NCBI GenBank assembly: GCA_036874045.1
Contig: CM072339.1
Span: 2,363,501 to 2,427,500, forward strand
Direction: 5' to 3'
Source: Cymodocea nodosa
Taxonomy: Eukaryota; Streptophyta; Magnoliopsida; Alismatales; Cymodoceaceae
Length of the DNA: 64,000 nucleotides
Each line of letters starts with the position of its first letter. Position 1 is the first letter of the stretch. The position numbers and the translations under genes were made by a program. The notes beneath the pieces were generated by a model that made no database searches, had not been told where the DNA came from, and was given only the letters and a program-made list of their open reading frames with translations. Positions 1 through 12,500 of the stretch are shown here, one piece after another.

Positions 1-489
1 TAGGGTCCCAACTTGAAGTCACTAAAGTTATTGTCAAGCTCTCATTGCATTAGCTAGATTGTGTCAAAACCTACAATGTTAAAGTGCATATTGTGTTGAA
101 GTGTTCAGAGAAGAATTGTGGTCTCAGTCTTGAGTGGAGGTGGTTATACTATTTTTGGCCATCAGAAATCTCTAGCCAATGACCACTGGAAACTCCCCTT
201 CATTAGTGTGTAGAATTCCTAGGGTGAATTGAGTAATTTCGAAAGCCATGGTGCTGATGGCATCAATATGGATGCTAAGAAGGAAAGCTTGAGCCCACAC
301 CACCTTCTTGATATAAATGATACATCAGAACTTATTATTGTTAGAGAGGAGGAAGATTTCAATTGGGAGGAAATAGAGGAAACATGCGAGTGGATTGAAG
401 TCGTACAACAACAATTTGGGATATAATTTCACTATGTGGGATGAGTTACATGAATCCTTTTCTTAAGTATTTTTACTTATTGTCATATT

Positions 490-790
490 TTAGTTAAATT
501 ACATAAATTTTAATTTTTTCTTACAATTCCTAATGGAGTAATTTTAGGTCTACCTTTACTTTTAATTTTTTCTACACTAATTAATTCTCCTTTGCTAGCT
601 AGTATATTCCTTGGTCTTCTAAGGATATGATCAAACCACTCAAGTCAATTTTCTTATATTTTATTTTCAATAGGTGCAATTTCTGCTTTATTTTTAATAA
701 AGTTATTTTTTAGTTTATCTCTTATAGTATTACTACTTATCCATTTAAGCATATGTATCTCAATAATACTAGCTTTTTACAGATGATTAT
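490..790 (-). mobile_element. LINE fragment, 3' end of reverse-transcriptase ORF (RTE-like)
   Basis: Read on the minus strand, the segment encodes broken pieces of the C-terminal part of a plant non-LTR retrotransposon polyprotein. Near 600-640 it reads EWFDHILRRPRN, close to the family motif 'LRWFGHVQRRP'. Near 700-760 it reads HMLKWISS.TIRDKL, which matches 'RMLRWMCG.TRKDKIRN'. Several stops interrupt it, so it is a dead 5'-truncated copy. The same domain recurs at 43330-43990. The RTE-type assignment is from memory of these motifs. Confidence 0.6.
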
Positions 791-1161
791 GCTTTATAAC
801 TTAACATTCTAAGCTGAGTGGATTGAAGACATGATTGTGGGAAATATTTGAACCCTCTCTTTTCTAAGGAATCCTTACATCTATTCTAGATTTGGTGAAT
901 TTTGGGGATGCCCAAAGAACATACTTAAATATTGTCCTTGTTCTTACCTAATTCAGATTTCAGACATCAATATGATCAATAAGATTCTGCAGAAGATCCT
1001 ATTCTTGAAATGAATGTACAGAGGACTCTAGGTCTTATGAACCTCACAGACCTGATAATGTACTTAATTTCCAACCATCGAGAACTCTACAGCTCCTGGA
1101 GTATAGGGGAGAAGTCTCCTGTGGGAAGAGCTTTTGGGGTTTGTGGGGTAGGGGAATGGAT

Positions 1162-1360
1162 GATGGATTGTTGATGCCCGCCAACCCTGTCTGGTCACCC
1201 TCAGATAAAGGTGGCAATACGAGGGTCTGACTGAAGGGTCTGCTCATGGTCAAAGCCGATGGATTGTTCACACCCACCAGCCCTTTCTTTTTCTGGTCTC
1301 CCTCAGATAAAAGGTGGCAATATGGGTGTCTGGCTGTTGGGTCTGTTCATTGTCAAAGCC
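1162..1360. repeat. tandem direct duplication, about 100 bp x 2
   Basis: Copy 1 (1162-1257) and copy 2 (1258-1360) both start with GATGGATTGTT and end with GTCAAAGCC. They share the internal blocks CCCTCAGATAAA and GGTGGCAATA. They differ by several substitutions and a short insertion in copy 2, so the duplication is not recent. The repeats lie just upstream of the LINE endonuclease fragment and may belong to its 5' region. Confidence 0.75.
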
Positions 1361-1429
1361 ACTTTGTTGGGGTTAATATACAGGGACAAGTGACAAAATT
1401 TCAAACGAGTGGGGAGAAGGTTGGAGGGA

Positions 1430-1680
1430 GATGCTGATAGGAGGAATGATGAGAAATCATGAGATTTCACTATTGGGAATTCAAAAAACTAAATTGGTAG
1501 AGTTTATGAATTAGAATATATTATTTAGGGTGTATAGGAGGGCTCGTAGACAAAATGTTGATGAAACCTGCTAGAGGTATGTCCGGAGGAATAATTGTGG
1601 CATGGAACAAGTTGTTCACATTGGTGAACCAGGTGATAGAGGACCACACCATACCAGTCATATTATAGATTGCATCATGC
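1430..1680 (+). mobile_element. LINE endonuclease-domain fragment
   Basis: The plus strand encodes IGIQKTKLVE near 1475-1505, matching the 'IQETK' active-site motif of LINE apurinic endonucleases. Near 1575-1615 it encodes GMSGGIIVAWN, matching the conserved 'G.SGGI...W' block of the same domain. A stop and probably a frame change lie between the two blocks. It is a short, decayed N-terminal piece of a plant LINE, on the opposite strand to the LINE 3' fragment at 490-790, so the two are probably separate insertions. Confidence 0.6.
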
Positions 1681-1839
1681 GATCAGATTTGGCTTTGCTT
1701 GATGGTTTATAAACTACTGGTTCCAACAGAGAAGGCTGATTTTTCTGAACAACTTGTAGTGGTCTGGAAGATTTAGCAGCAACTGTGGCTTCTAATCGAA
1801 TATTTCAATTTTCATTAGTATTAGAAAATTGGAGCAGTT

Positions 1840-3140
1840 TAGTAGTGGCTGTTTCACTTATTTGCATTAAATGATGTAATGCATAAATAGAAATAGAATA
1901 ATAGACTTTGGATAATTTAAAAATTACATCATAAAATGGTTTTAAAATATAACAAAACAATTAAGAATCTGAAATTCACCATCATTTAACCTTTTACTAT
2001 AATCTGTTAAACTACGATTATAATAAGTAATTATAGGTTCTTATATGAAAGATAACCACTTAACATTAAATACAAAAAATTTCATTTATAGGGAATGTCA
2101 AAAGTAAATTTTTTATGAGGTAAACCAAATGGATCACATAATCAAATTTCTTTTGTTGTCTACCAAAACTAGTAATAATGAATAATGCATGCTTGGTATT
2201 TTCAAGAAAGTCTATTATTTCTACAATACTAACCTGAACCATAAGATTAATATAGATCTTTCATGAAATAATTCAAAACTATTTAGTGGATTTAATCTAC
2301 TTCCAAACATAAAAGTGTTTGTAGTATTATTTGAAGTATTATCAAAAGTAATACTAATTACTTTATCTTTAATATGAAATAAATAAAAAATATCCATAAT
2401 TACAGAAAAATATTTTTAGTTATATGAGGCTAAACAAATTTTTTTAATTCTATCAATTTTTTTCCATAAAATCAAATTACAATCTATAAAATAGATAGTA
2501 ACAACAATATATCATACTTTGGTTCTATTCTATCAAATATCAAATGTACATGCAATGCAAATATTAATATAATCTATGATATTAATGGGTTTTTGTCTAA
2601 TAAAGTTAAATTGACCAATAATATTTTGTCTAATAGCATTCCTAGAAATATGTTTATAACCAATAACTTCTGAAATATATTCATTGAAATATGAATTATC
2701 ACCAAAGTTAATAAGTAAATTATTAATAGAATCAAATTGAGTATGAAGTTCTCTAGACTTTTTAGCATCATAATGCAATGCGAAATAATGCCTTTAGGAG
2801 TAAAGTTTTATTAAGTTTAGATAATATAATCTCTAGCCTGTTTTCCAAATTTAGCTTTACAATTAACTAAATATTTATTTAAATGACCTGTATCATTAGA
2901 AAATTTATAGAAGTTTTTAATGCAGATGTTGCAATATACTCTCTCCTTTATAGTGTTGTTATTTATGATTTTCATCTTTATAGTGAATTTCAACTATTTT
3001 TTAGCTCCCCCTTGAGACTTCTTTATAGATGATGAAGATGCTCTAGTGGATGCTATGATTTCCTTGGGTTGTGACACTTCGAGAATTTCTGGTAGTTGTG
3101 GAAAATCTTCTTTATACAAGCCAAAGTTGTTGACCATTGT
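1840..3140 (-). mobile_element. decayed hAT transposon (BED-type transposase)
   Basis: On the minus strand a Met near 3137 begins a Ser/Lys-rich leader followed by a BED-type zinc finger: CNIC, then a histidine and a cysteine spaced H-x5-C, at about 2950-2850. The next part (2533-2778) is open and hAT-like. Further on, near 2340-2250, is the 'TFDNTSNNT' block, the counterpart of the RICESLEEPER-type 'DNASNN' motif, followed by a LFHER block. Several stops and frame changes make it inactive. The C-terminal dimerisation domain is not clear here. I did not find convincing terminal repeats. A second copy of the same family is at 49381-50700. Confidence 0.7.
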
Positions 3141-3485
3141 TGCAATTATGAAAATGCTTGAAACAGAATTGAGAATTTCAGAGAAATCATAGATTCAACG
3201 AGGTTTTTAAGTTTATAGTGAGCTATAAGCACAAGATTTTAGAAAGATAGGTGAAGAAATGAAAGGAAGGCTTGAGGTATTTATAACATTTTTTAGGTTT
3301 TCTCCTTTTCCCTATTCTTCCATTAATGGTTGACAGCTCTATTGCTCCAAGGCTTCAACTATTAGAGAAACAGATAAGTGGATAGGCAACGACAAAGGGA
3401 AATAGTTGGATTCGGAACCTGGAACCTGGGCAATGGGCAACTAGGCCTTAAGTTAGACAGCAAGGCGTTAGTATACTACTGAGAA

Positions 3486-3733
3486 ATGATATACCAATTT
3501 TAGTATAAAGTCATAGGTTTTTTAGATTTGACATATTAATATAATATTTGGTATATTGAAATCATGATAGAAAAGCTCTTTCCAATTTTTGACATATACC
3601 ATTTTTGTAAATAGTATACCAAATTTAGCACAAATTCTTAGGTTGTATAAGTTTAATATATTAATTCTACAATTAGTATACCAAATTGGTAGAAATAAGC
3701 TTTGTAAGTATTTTTTGCATCCCATTTTTGTAA
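3486..3733. repeat. two tandem copies of a ~124-bp AT-rich unit
   Basis: Copy 1 (about 3486-3609) and copy 2 (about 3610-3733) share the order ATACCAA..TTTAG, CTTAGG or CATAGG, ATATTAAT, TTGGTATA or its shifted form, and CATTTTTGTAAA at the end. The open frames seen across it on both strands are by-products of the low-GC repeat and are not credible genes. Confidence 0.6.
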
Positions 3734-4249
3734 ACAATATACCATTTTTTAAAAAGCAAAATCATATCATGCCAGCTTGCATGTTCAAATTGGGATGTGC
3801 CAACATGACTCGGTTCAATCAAATGGTAGCCCAACTGAGCTCAAAAAACCGTGTCATGCTAGTCAATGACACAGTTTGACTAGACCAGGTTGAGCCATGT
3901 CAATATGATTGGGTCTAGCCCAATTGATAAGTCTATATTTCATGTATGTGAAAACTAAATTTTCTTGTGTAACATTTAAATTATTATGATTGACAAGAAA
4001 ATTGATTTAAGTGGTTTTATATGTCTATTATAATCTATTTTATCTTATCCTAGAGTTCCAACTCAAAACATGAGTTTTTTTAAATTGAAATTAAACATTT
4101 CTGTGATTCTTTGCTCTCCTTTGAAATTTCTGCTGATAATATATTTCATTTTTCCATAGGACTAATACTTCGATACAAAATTTATACTGAATAGAATGTT
4201 TGAGACTGCTGATATTGTCACAATCTTCACTGATACACAAACCATGCAG

Positions 4250-7200
4250 GGTCTTAAGTCGGAATTAGAGAAGATTTCCCCTTCATTGGGGCACGGTGCC
4301 ATTTACTCTAAAGATTCATATATCAGTAGCTTGCCAAGGTAAGAGATGCATTTTCCATATGGAGTGTTATAGTAATTTCTGTGTTTCCAGCGCTCTGCCA
4401 CTCATTTCATTCAAGCATTTTTCAGATACTTGACTGTTCAATTTGTTCGGTTTTTCTGGAAAAGAGAGTCCGGTCAAAAGGCTAAAATATTACGTGTGAG
4501 TGTCTATTTTACTTTAATTTTTGTCAAAGTTTTGATTACACAATGGTTTATTTTCCTTGTCTTTTCTTTGTATGAGATATTGAGTTTAACCTAACCACAA
4601 AGTTTCTTCTCATTCAGAAAGTAGATTATCCCTTGGTATTGGATGTCTACGATTTTTGCTCAGATGACCTACAGCAAAAGTTGCAAAAACCACGTCAAGT
4701 ATTTCATATCTTTTATTTTTTTGACAATGCCCTTTTCTTTTATTGAACTAGAAAATTTTAGCAAGTGAATAATCTTTTGACGCTTTTAATCTGTGGAAAG
4801 GTTCTAAGGGATGGGGAAAATTCTGAACTTGGATTAACATCTCATGATAAGGATGTCGGTAACAACACTAAAGCATCTAAATCAGAGGTATCGTCTATAG
4901 TTGTATTTATATTACACTCATCCTCTCTCTCTTTTGTCATTTTCATTAGTTTCTTAATTGATGCATCAGTAGTAAAACATGTGGTGCCTAAGTCATTAGA
5001 TAAGACTAATATAGACAACAATTGATGCCTTTTCTTCCATTTATTTCTATTCATAACTAAATCTTTCATTAAATTATTTAATTTCAAATCTTTCTTAGCT
5101 ATTTCTGATCAGCAATATTTGGTTTTGTCTATCTCTTTTAATTTCATATACATTTTTTAATTCTCTTTTTGTTGTAAGCACATATATAGCTCTTCTATGA
5201 ATATAGCCAAAGTATCCTAGATGATTTTCTCTTGTTTTATTTTTAATTGGTGCAATTCTTTCTTTATTCTAAATAACATCTTTTTATAACTTCTCTCATT
5301 GTATTGTCACTCATACTTTTTAGTATATCATCTCTATGATACTAACTTATTGCACATGTTCTTTTTTAATATTTCAACATTTTTTCATGAAGTATAGTTT
5401 GCACGAATAAATAATTTGCAGAATTTTTCTTTTAATTTTAGCATTGTTCTTTTATCACATAACATTCTAGATAAATTTTTCCATTTCATCCAACCAATTT
5501 TAATTCTATTAATAACATATTCTGTAATTTCTCAAAATTATTACGTATTACGGATCTTAAATATATAAAATTTGACTTTTAGGAATTTCTTGATTTTTTA
5601 ATTTTATGTTTTCATCATTGTCCTTATCATTGCTAAACATAATACTCCATGCATGCAGTTTTTGATCTACTTAGTCTAAGTACTTTTGATTCTATGGTAT
5701 CTCTTCATATTTTTAATTTAGAATTAATTTCTACCTTTCTCTCAACTAAAATTATGTCATCAGTGAATAACACATATCGAGGCTTTCTTGTGAATTTCTT
5801 TAGTTTTTCGTCTAGAAGCAAGACAAATATGTATTAGGTAAGGGCTTGAAGATGATCTTTAGTGTAAACTTATGTTAATTGGAAATTCTTTTGTCTTCCC
5901 TCTTATAGTTTTAATATTAGTTATTACTTTATCATAAAAATATTTGATAGTATCAATATAGTCAATAGATACTTTTTTCCAATATCTACTGCAATAAGTG
6001 TCCTCTAGCCCTCAGTCAATGCAAATAAATTGTTCTATGTAATTTAAGATTGATTATACATTTTGACAATTTTTTATATTACGGAATTAAGGGTAGAATG
6101 GTCTAGCTCCATTCCCTGTCTTCATTTGATAAATTGTTGTTTTTCAAGGACATGTTTAGGCATACTTACAGTGTTTCTTTTCTCATATCTCATAAAACTC
6201 TTCCGTGAGTAATCCATAATTTCATGTAAAAGATTTTTTCTCAACCAGCTTGCCTCCGTTCCATTTAGTATGTTTTTTAAAAGTTTATTTTAATATGCTT
6301 CTTACAATTTGTTTCGGAACTCAAATCATGACAATCTCACAAGTCTAAAGTTCAATATATTTGCGATGAAAATGGTAGGTATGTGGTATTCTCTTCATTT
6401 GGTCTTTTGCAAGCCTACCATGATCACCCACATTTCATGCTCCGAACAATGGAAAAATGTTTTATATTGATACAACCATGAGTGGATGATTGGGTTTTCT
6501 ATATAATGCTTAACAGGGGACATTGGCTCATAATGAAGAATCCAGTTCAGGCGCACAAGGTGGTAAATATGACACATGAACATTTTTGTGCCTTTTTTTC
6601 TTTTTTCCCTTATTGTACTTGTGCTATTTCAAAATATAGGAACATGGCTTCAGATGCTAGCTAGCACTTGCGTGAATTTTGTGCTTATGGAAGCTTTGCA
6701 GTTTAACATATTCCTAACCCGAATATTTAGTACATAATCAAATTTGCCTTTGCCAGATTATTCATTTTCCATTTTGCCCTTCGTATCATCAGGTGAAAAT
6801 GCACAGTTAACTGGCATTTACGATTTGGTTGCCGTTTTAACTCACAAAGGACGATCCACTGACTCTGGTCATTATGTTGCTTGGGTTAAACAAGAAAGTG
6901 GTAATTTCTCAGTTCAAATCGTGTAATTGTTAATTGAGTAATACTTTTCAGCTGTGTTTGGATCATATGTAGCATTTCTATGTTATCTATCATATTTCAT
7001 TTAACAAATAATCGTGATTTTTTTAATGATTCGAAAACGTCCAATTTATTTGGCAGGTAAATGGATTGAATATGATGATCATAATGCTAATATAAAAAAG
7101 GAGGAGGACATCACAAAGCTCTCTGGTGGTGGTAAGATCATTGTCCGAGTACATTTTCTTCCATGTTTGTTTTCTGCTGACTGCCAAAATGATGTGGTTA

Positions 7201-7453
7201 AGAGGGTGAAGACAAGGGGAATTCGGTCTGTGCAAATTAGTAAATTCGAAACCTCCGTTGAAAATTATCGTTTCGGTGGTGCCTTACGTTTTATAAATGT
7301 TCGGCGGTTATGACGATCCTTGGACTGCAATAGGCATTGTCGTGGCAAAGATCTGCAGCAGTCCTGCAGCTTTTGATATAACTGTTTTTCTTTTGTGCAT
7401 CAGGTGACTGGCATATGGCTTATATCCTCATGTATAAAGCTCGAGTAGTTTAG
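4250..7453 (+). CDS. UBP6: ubiquitin carboxyl-terminal hydrolase 6/7-like, 3' exons only
   Basis: This is a C19 deubiquitinase of the UBP6/USP14 type, which in plants and yeast docks on the 26S proteasome and trims ubiquitin from substrates. Exons seen: 4250-4338, 4426-4495, 4618-4698, 4801-4887, 6793-6900, 7057-7131, 7404-7453 (TAG at 7451). They give about 186 residues of a protein that is normally about 480. Diagnostic pieces are GLKSELEKISPSLG, YLTVQFVRFFWKRES, AKILRKVDYPL and LPR, then the catalytic-histidine box DSGHYVAWVKQESG, KWIEYDD and GGGDWHMAYILMYKAR. The ubiquitin-like domain and Cys box lie upstream of the window. The junction 4887/6793 is out of phase (phase 0 joined to phase 1), so a short linker exon in that 1.9-kb interval is missing from this model or has been lost. 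No stop occurs in the listed exons. UBP6 and UBP7 are not distinguished here. Confidence 0.85.
5025..6120 (-). mobile_element. LINE reverse-transcriptase fragment in UBP6 intron
   Basis: The minus strand encodes, in pieces, the middle and end of an RTE-like LINE reverse transcriptase. Near 5980-5900 it reads YIDTIKYFYDKVITNIKT, matching 'YIDVIKDMYDGVTTSVRT'. Near 5790-5740 it reads VLFTDDIILVERKVEIN, the 'LFADDIVLV' catalytic block. Near 5710-5650 it reads LRLSRSKTACMEY, matching 'FRLSRSKTEYMEC'. Towards 5060-5350 the weaker C-terminal part follows. Stops and small shifts show decay. It is antisense to the host gene. Confidence 0.7.
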
Positions 7454-9537
7454 ACGTTTTGAGGGCATAAGAATCAGATCAAGCAAAATCGAATTCATTC
7501 TGCAGGACGACATAGTTGTACGAGTTGTGTGAAAGTGGTGATAACATTTCATTGTAGTTCGTGATTATTGTGGCGCTTTTCTATATGAGCGTTTAACTTA
7601 TAAGACACATGCTTACACATCCATCGTTCGATCTTTGGTGGCAGTGTGGGATAACCCAGCATGGATTTGTTGCTCATTCTTTGGTGTTCGTTGCACTCTT
7701 TCTGAACATTGTATGGTTTTACATGATCGTTTCGCAATTCGTTCAAGAAAGATGGTTATTTTTCTTGTGATTTTGAGAATTTTATTTGGTGGTTGATGTG
7801 CGAAAAGCATTGTACACACTTTCTTATGCATGCTAGATGGTAGAGGTTCGCAAGTACAATTAAGAGTGTGTTTGTATAGTAACAGAAAAGAAAATATTGA
7901 AAAGTTTAGAAAGTGACAGAAAAAAAATACAGAAAAATTTATTATTATTATAATTATTAATTAATTAATATTATTATTATTTTAACATACGAATTTAATA
8001 AATTATATTTTCTTTTATTATTTTTCTTCTTTTTTTCTTTTATTTTTCTTCACTTTTACAAAAAGAAGATTTTATTTCTTTTTATAAATTTTTTTTTTAA
8101 AAAGTAACGATGCAAAATAATGAATATTTTTTGTCAAATATAAATATATTATATATTATTTTTATTTTTCTTTACTTTTCCTTTTTGTAACTTTTTCTTG
8201 TGCTCAAACTCTCCCCGAAGGAATTTAAGTTTTGCCGGTAGTAATTCTTCACGGCAGCATCCAACGGAGAAGAGGTTTCATGAAGGGGAAAGAATTTCAA
8301 TTATAAAAATGTCATTTTTTATGTATGGAGTTAAAGGGATGGACATCTAAATGGGTTTAGTCGATTACCCAAACCAAGTTGAATTATTTTTGATAATTTG
8401 GTTCAGTTCCTTTATTCTCATGACTTAGGCTTGGCTTGGAAATATTCTGAGATAATGTACATGATTGGGTTAATGGTTTTCAGCTTTGGTTTATTCCAGT
8501 TCGGCCAAATTGTATTTAAACTATTAAATAATTAGTAAATTTTATACCAAATGTTACTAATTAATATATAAATATAACTTAAGTGATATTATTACTTTTA
8601 AATATGAAACTGAGATGAACAATAACAAATTATTCAAAATTTCACAAATATTTATCATCAAAACATTTAAACTTTTGTGAAACGTTGCTTATATTTATAT
8701 TCTGACTTCTTTTAAAGATGGACATTCGGAATACCGTTTGCATTAGAAATTTACAGCTTTATCATTGTTGTTTCGATAAATAATACTCATAACCATTAAT
8801 TAAATCAATACAAACCAATTTTGAATGATTCTATTTATTTGAGTCGAGTAAGGTAAAGTAATTCAATTTATTTCAGTTTTTGTCTATACATTTTACATCG
8901 AAAAATTAGCCTTCAGTCTAAAGCTCGATGGTGATCGCGTCTGAAGCATATGGGTAACGATGGAAGTCAATCATTGTAATTGGCAACATTGTTAAGGGAA
9001 CCCACATGAAATCATGTCTTTACCACATGTACCATGAAAGAGGTCCAACATCACGTTAATGTCTACTCACAATCTTCCATTCCCATACAATACCATGAAA
9101 GAGGTCGTGAAGCCCCCATTCTGCCAAGAGAAATGGTGTTTCTCTGTCAAAAACTTGAATCGATACACACACGGTTTAAAAGATCGCGTCCACAATCACT
9201 CATTGCCGTACAAAGAAGAAGCTCCTTCTCATCAATATAAGCTCTTTTTTCGTTTATCTAGAATGCTAGAAAGAAGCAAACACAAAAACTTCCATCTTTC
9301 GGCGAAATGGCAGGAACTACAGAATTTGAGCATACAGAAGGAGAAGACAAGTCAGGGCATTCAACTTTAATCTCACAGATATGGGGTATGATAAGTTAGA
9401 ACTTGGATTGTGTTGATCACGAGACCATGCCTTCTGGTTAATAACTTGGGATTGAACCGGATCAACTTGGGAGGCTGCCGAATATACTTCTTTCAAGTCA
9501 ACATGGACAACACCAAGCTCCTTTTTCTCAAAGTTAC
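7454..9537. other. intergenic, convergent 3' ends
   Basis: UBP6-like (+) and the UDP-GlcNAc transporter gene (-) point at each other across this interval. 7454-7860 is probably the 3' untranslated region of the first gene. 7880-8200 is a very AT-rich stretch of TTATTA and TTTTT runs. The 16-bp word TACCATGAAAGAGGTC occurs twice (9030 and 9091). Open frames at 9034-9370 and 9317-9736 have no recognisable family; the last is partly antisense readthrough of exons 9-10 of the transporter. Confidence 0.6.
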
Positions 9538-12500
9538 TTACTTGCCTTTGACTTTGCAGTATGCATAGAAGCCAGAGCCAGCGAAACCAAGGGCTTGTCC
9601 GATCACATTTAGCTACAACAAGGTAATAGCTGTCGGTTACATGCAATGAAGAATAATAGAGTATACATGGTTCAGTGCAACAGTGGAATGCAACTTCCTC
9701 ACTCACCACATCAAAAGGGAGGCCACCAAATATCATCCAGCCAAATCCAACAGTGAAGAAATCCTAAGGCAGCAAACAGTTCGGACATAGGACATCATAA
9801 ATAATTCATAAGACAGTTTTTCACAGGCAGAATCTGACATTAACAAACAGTAAGAAATACCTTTAAATTACCACACATAGTCTGTGTAACTGCAGAATTC
9901 AAGGTTGTGTTTAAGAAAATGCTGTAATTCAAGAGAAATGCCATTGCACAGGAAAGGAGCATCACTGCCTGCAACACATAAATAAAATAAGTTCATAATG
10001 CCCTCCTTTTCTCCACAAGAGCTGCACCACAAACTTCAGTTTGTGGTTCTGCTCATCCACTACCGTACCAACAATGCTGTGGGCCAGACTTTACAGTGAG
10101 GTGACTAGATCAAGACACGCACAAAAGGAATGAAAGAATACCACATGTAAAGGAAGAAAAAGAACCAAACATGGAGATCTTTCTGTGACACTGAAGCACA
10201 ACTTATTCTGAAAATAACAAACTCAATAGGTGATCTGTGTAAAAACTTGATTAAATAAAATACTTATTTTTGTGGTGTTTTTCATCCATCCAAAGTCTGA
10301 TTAACAAGAAAAGACATCTTCTCTGAGGCTTAGGAATCCAGAAGTATCTTTAGTCACAGGAAGCAAATTCTACACTACTAACATAATGAACATAAAAAAC
10401 CTAATAAATATTCATTAAACTATCTGATATGGAGAATATGCTAAAAAGAGACATTGAACACACAACAAAGCCATAAAGAGTACCAACATATATTATAATC
10501 TATCTAGTATAATGATCTCAAACTAAATTGAACATACCATAAAGCCAGGGAAATATAAATATGGAAAATTAATGGTCTTCTCTAGATCACCCTGGATATA
10601 TGTCCACAGTAATAGGACTGGTCCGCATGCTAATCCTGCAAGGATCAAGTAATAATGAATTTTCCAAATTGTTTCAGTAAACAAAGTACAAAGCTTGCAA
10701 ATACTATGATTCTACATGGTACATGCACATTCAGAAAAGCTTACCATTGCACCACATTAAACCAAAGCTATTGAGACCGCTAGAATTCCCTGAAAATAAC
10801 ATGGAGAAGTCAAAATTGATTTTGTCAAAAATTAAGCATTTAGAGTTGTATAAAACAACAAAAATTAAAGAAGATTTTTTACCAATACGAGCTATTGTTG
10901 CAAGATATACTGCAGTAGCAACATTTGCTATCAAAACAATAGCATAGCCATAGAAATCATATGATAAATCTCGAGCTCCCGCAATAAATGCTCCAAAAAT
11001 GATCACCACCACACTGATAAAATCCTTGGTTTTTGTCATATAGGGATTTATCAGAAAAGTTATACTAGTAAAAGGAACAAGTTTGAAAAGATGTAGTGAC
11101 GACTTGAGAAACATGTATATTAAATTATTAGAAAGATTTTCCACAATGATCATGGTTGTTGACTTTTTCATTTTTTGTTTTATTTTTCTTATTTATAGTT
11201 TCATTGTTCAGATTATTTCAGTTGCAGTTCAGATTTTTCCAAATTTTATTCATCCATATTCCATTTTTTCATGTTTACATCAGTGGGTGCGTTGATGCCA
11301 TTTTTTCTTTTCTGTTGCATGAAAAGTAAATTGCATATATTTACAAAAACTAAATTAATAATCCTACCGTCTATTTTTTTAACTTGTTCTAGATTAGAAC
11401 CTTACTGTAGTCACATCCATCTCATTCTTGAGCATTCCCCTAGATAGATTGTATATATATATCATGTCAAGTCTTTATTTTCTTTTTCCCTTATTTATAG
11501 TTTTCCTATATTCAGAGTATTTCATTTATAGTTGAGTTTGTTGTGAATTGTTTTCATCCATATTTGCCTTTTTAATTTTTACACAGAAGTGTAATTTGTG
11601 TCATTTCCATTTAAAGTTGCGGGAACAATAAAACAGGTGTATTTACAAAAATCTAAAGTATTGATTTTACAGTTTATTTTTGTAACTCGTTATGGATTGG
11701 AACATTTTTGTGGTCATTTCAATCACATGATTGAGATTTCTCTAGATAGTTGTATGTCAATTCACATCATCACACGTTGGATTTCCACCATATCAAATGT
11801 GGTCTTGGACTTTGACAAGGACTCTGCAACACCAATACTGTGAAGAGCACTAACCATGATGCAAAAGCAACAGATAAAAGGGCTGCTCACCTTCCAATAA
11901 CAGGCATAGAATATTTCTGACCTGTCAGAAGGTATTCCACTACCATTGTAATTACTACAGTTGTCCTTCTGAGGGTTGTGTACATTGGAACATTTACACC
12001 ACGTACTGACTCCATCGAAGCAAGCTTTAATGCAAATAAAATAAAAAAGGAGTTATAAACAAAATCAAATGGTCAGTTTGAAACTTAGATTCATAAAGAG
12101 AAAAGAGTTTCACTATGAAAGCATTACCATATAAAGTAAATAAGTAAAAGAAAGGGGAAGGGTCTGAAGCACTGTCCCAAGTGGTACAAGTTTTTTTGAG
12201 AAGCCACCAGACGCATCACAGGTTTCTCCATTTGTGAATGCAATAATCCTGAAGCGCCTCATTGCATAGAGAAGTGAAGTGGAGCAAATCATCTGAGAAA
12301 AGGGGCAAACATATCTAATAGAAAATTTAAAGAATAATCACATCTTTAACATTAACAAGAAGGAATTATGAACTGTTATAGAAGGGTTCACAGCATTTGT
12401 GACCTTTTGAAAAAAAAAAGCTTAACCATAGAATATATGACCTACTTCTTAAAGTAAAATAAAGAAAACACACAAAATTTTTCACATTTTGAATAATGTA

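Larger units (their letters stand above)
1..4249. other. transposon-filled region, probably an intron of the UBP6-like gene
   Basis: The first recognisable exon of the deubiquitinase gene (4250) starts in the middle of the protein after a good AG acceptor, so coding exons must exist further upstream. I find none of them in 1-4249. This stretch instead holds a LINE 3' fragment, a LINE endonuclease fragment, direct repeats and an antisense hAT element, listed separately. A 65-codon acidic ORF at 229-426 (+) has no family I recognise. 3780-3930 is a GC-richer patch with repeated 'gcccaa' words, like the ends of plant hAT elements. That this is one intron is an inference; a truncated gene copy is the alternative. 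Confidence 0.5.

Noticed and set aside
3522-3879. Two overlapping 70-96 codon frames on opposite strands
   Set aside because: They lie in a tandem AT-rich repeat and translate to low-complexity sequence.
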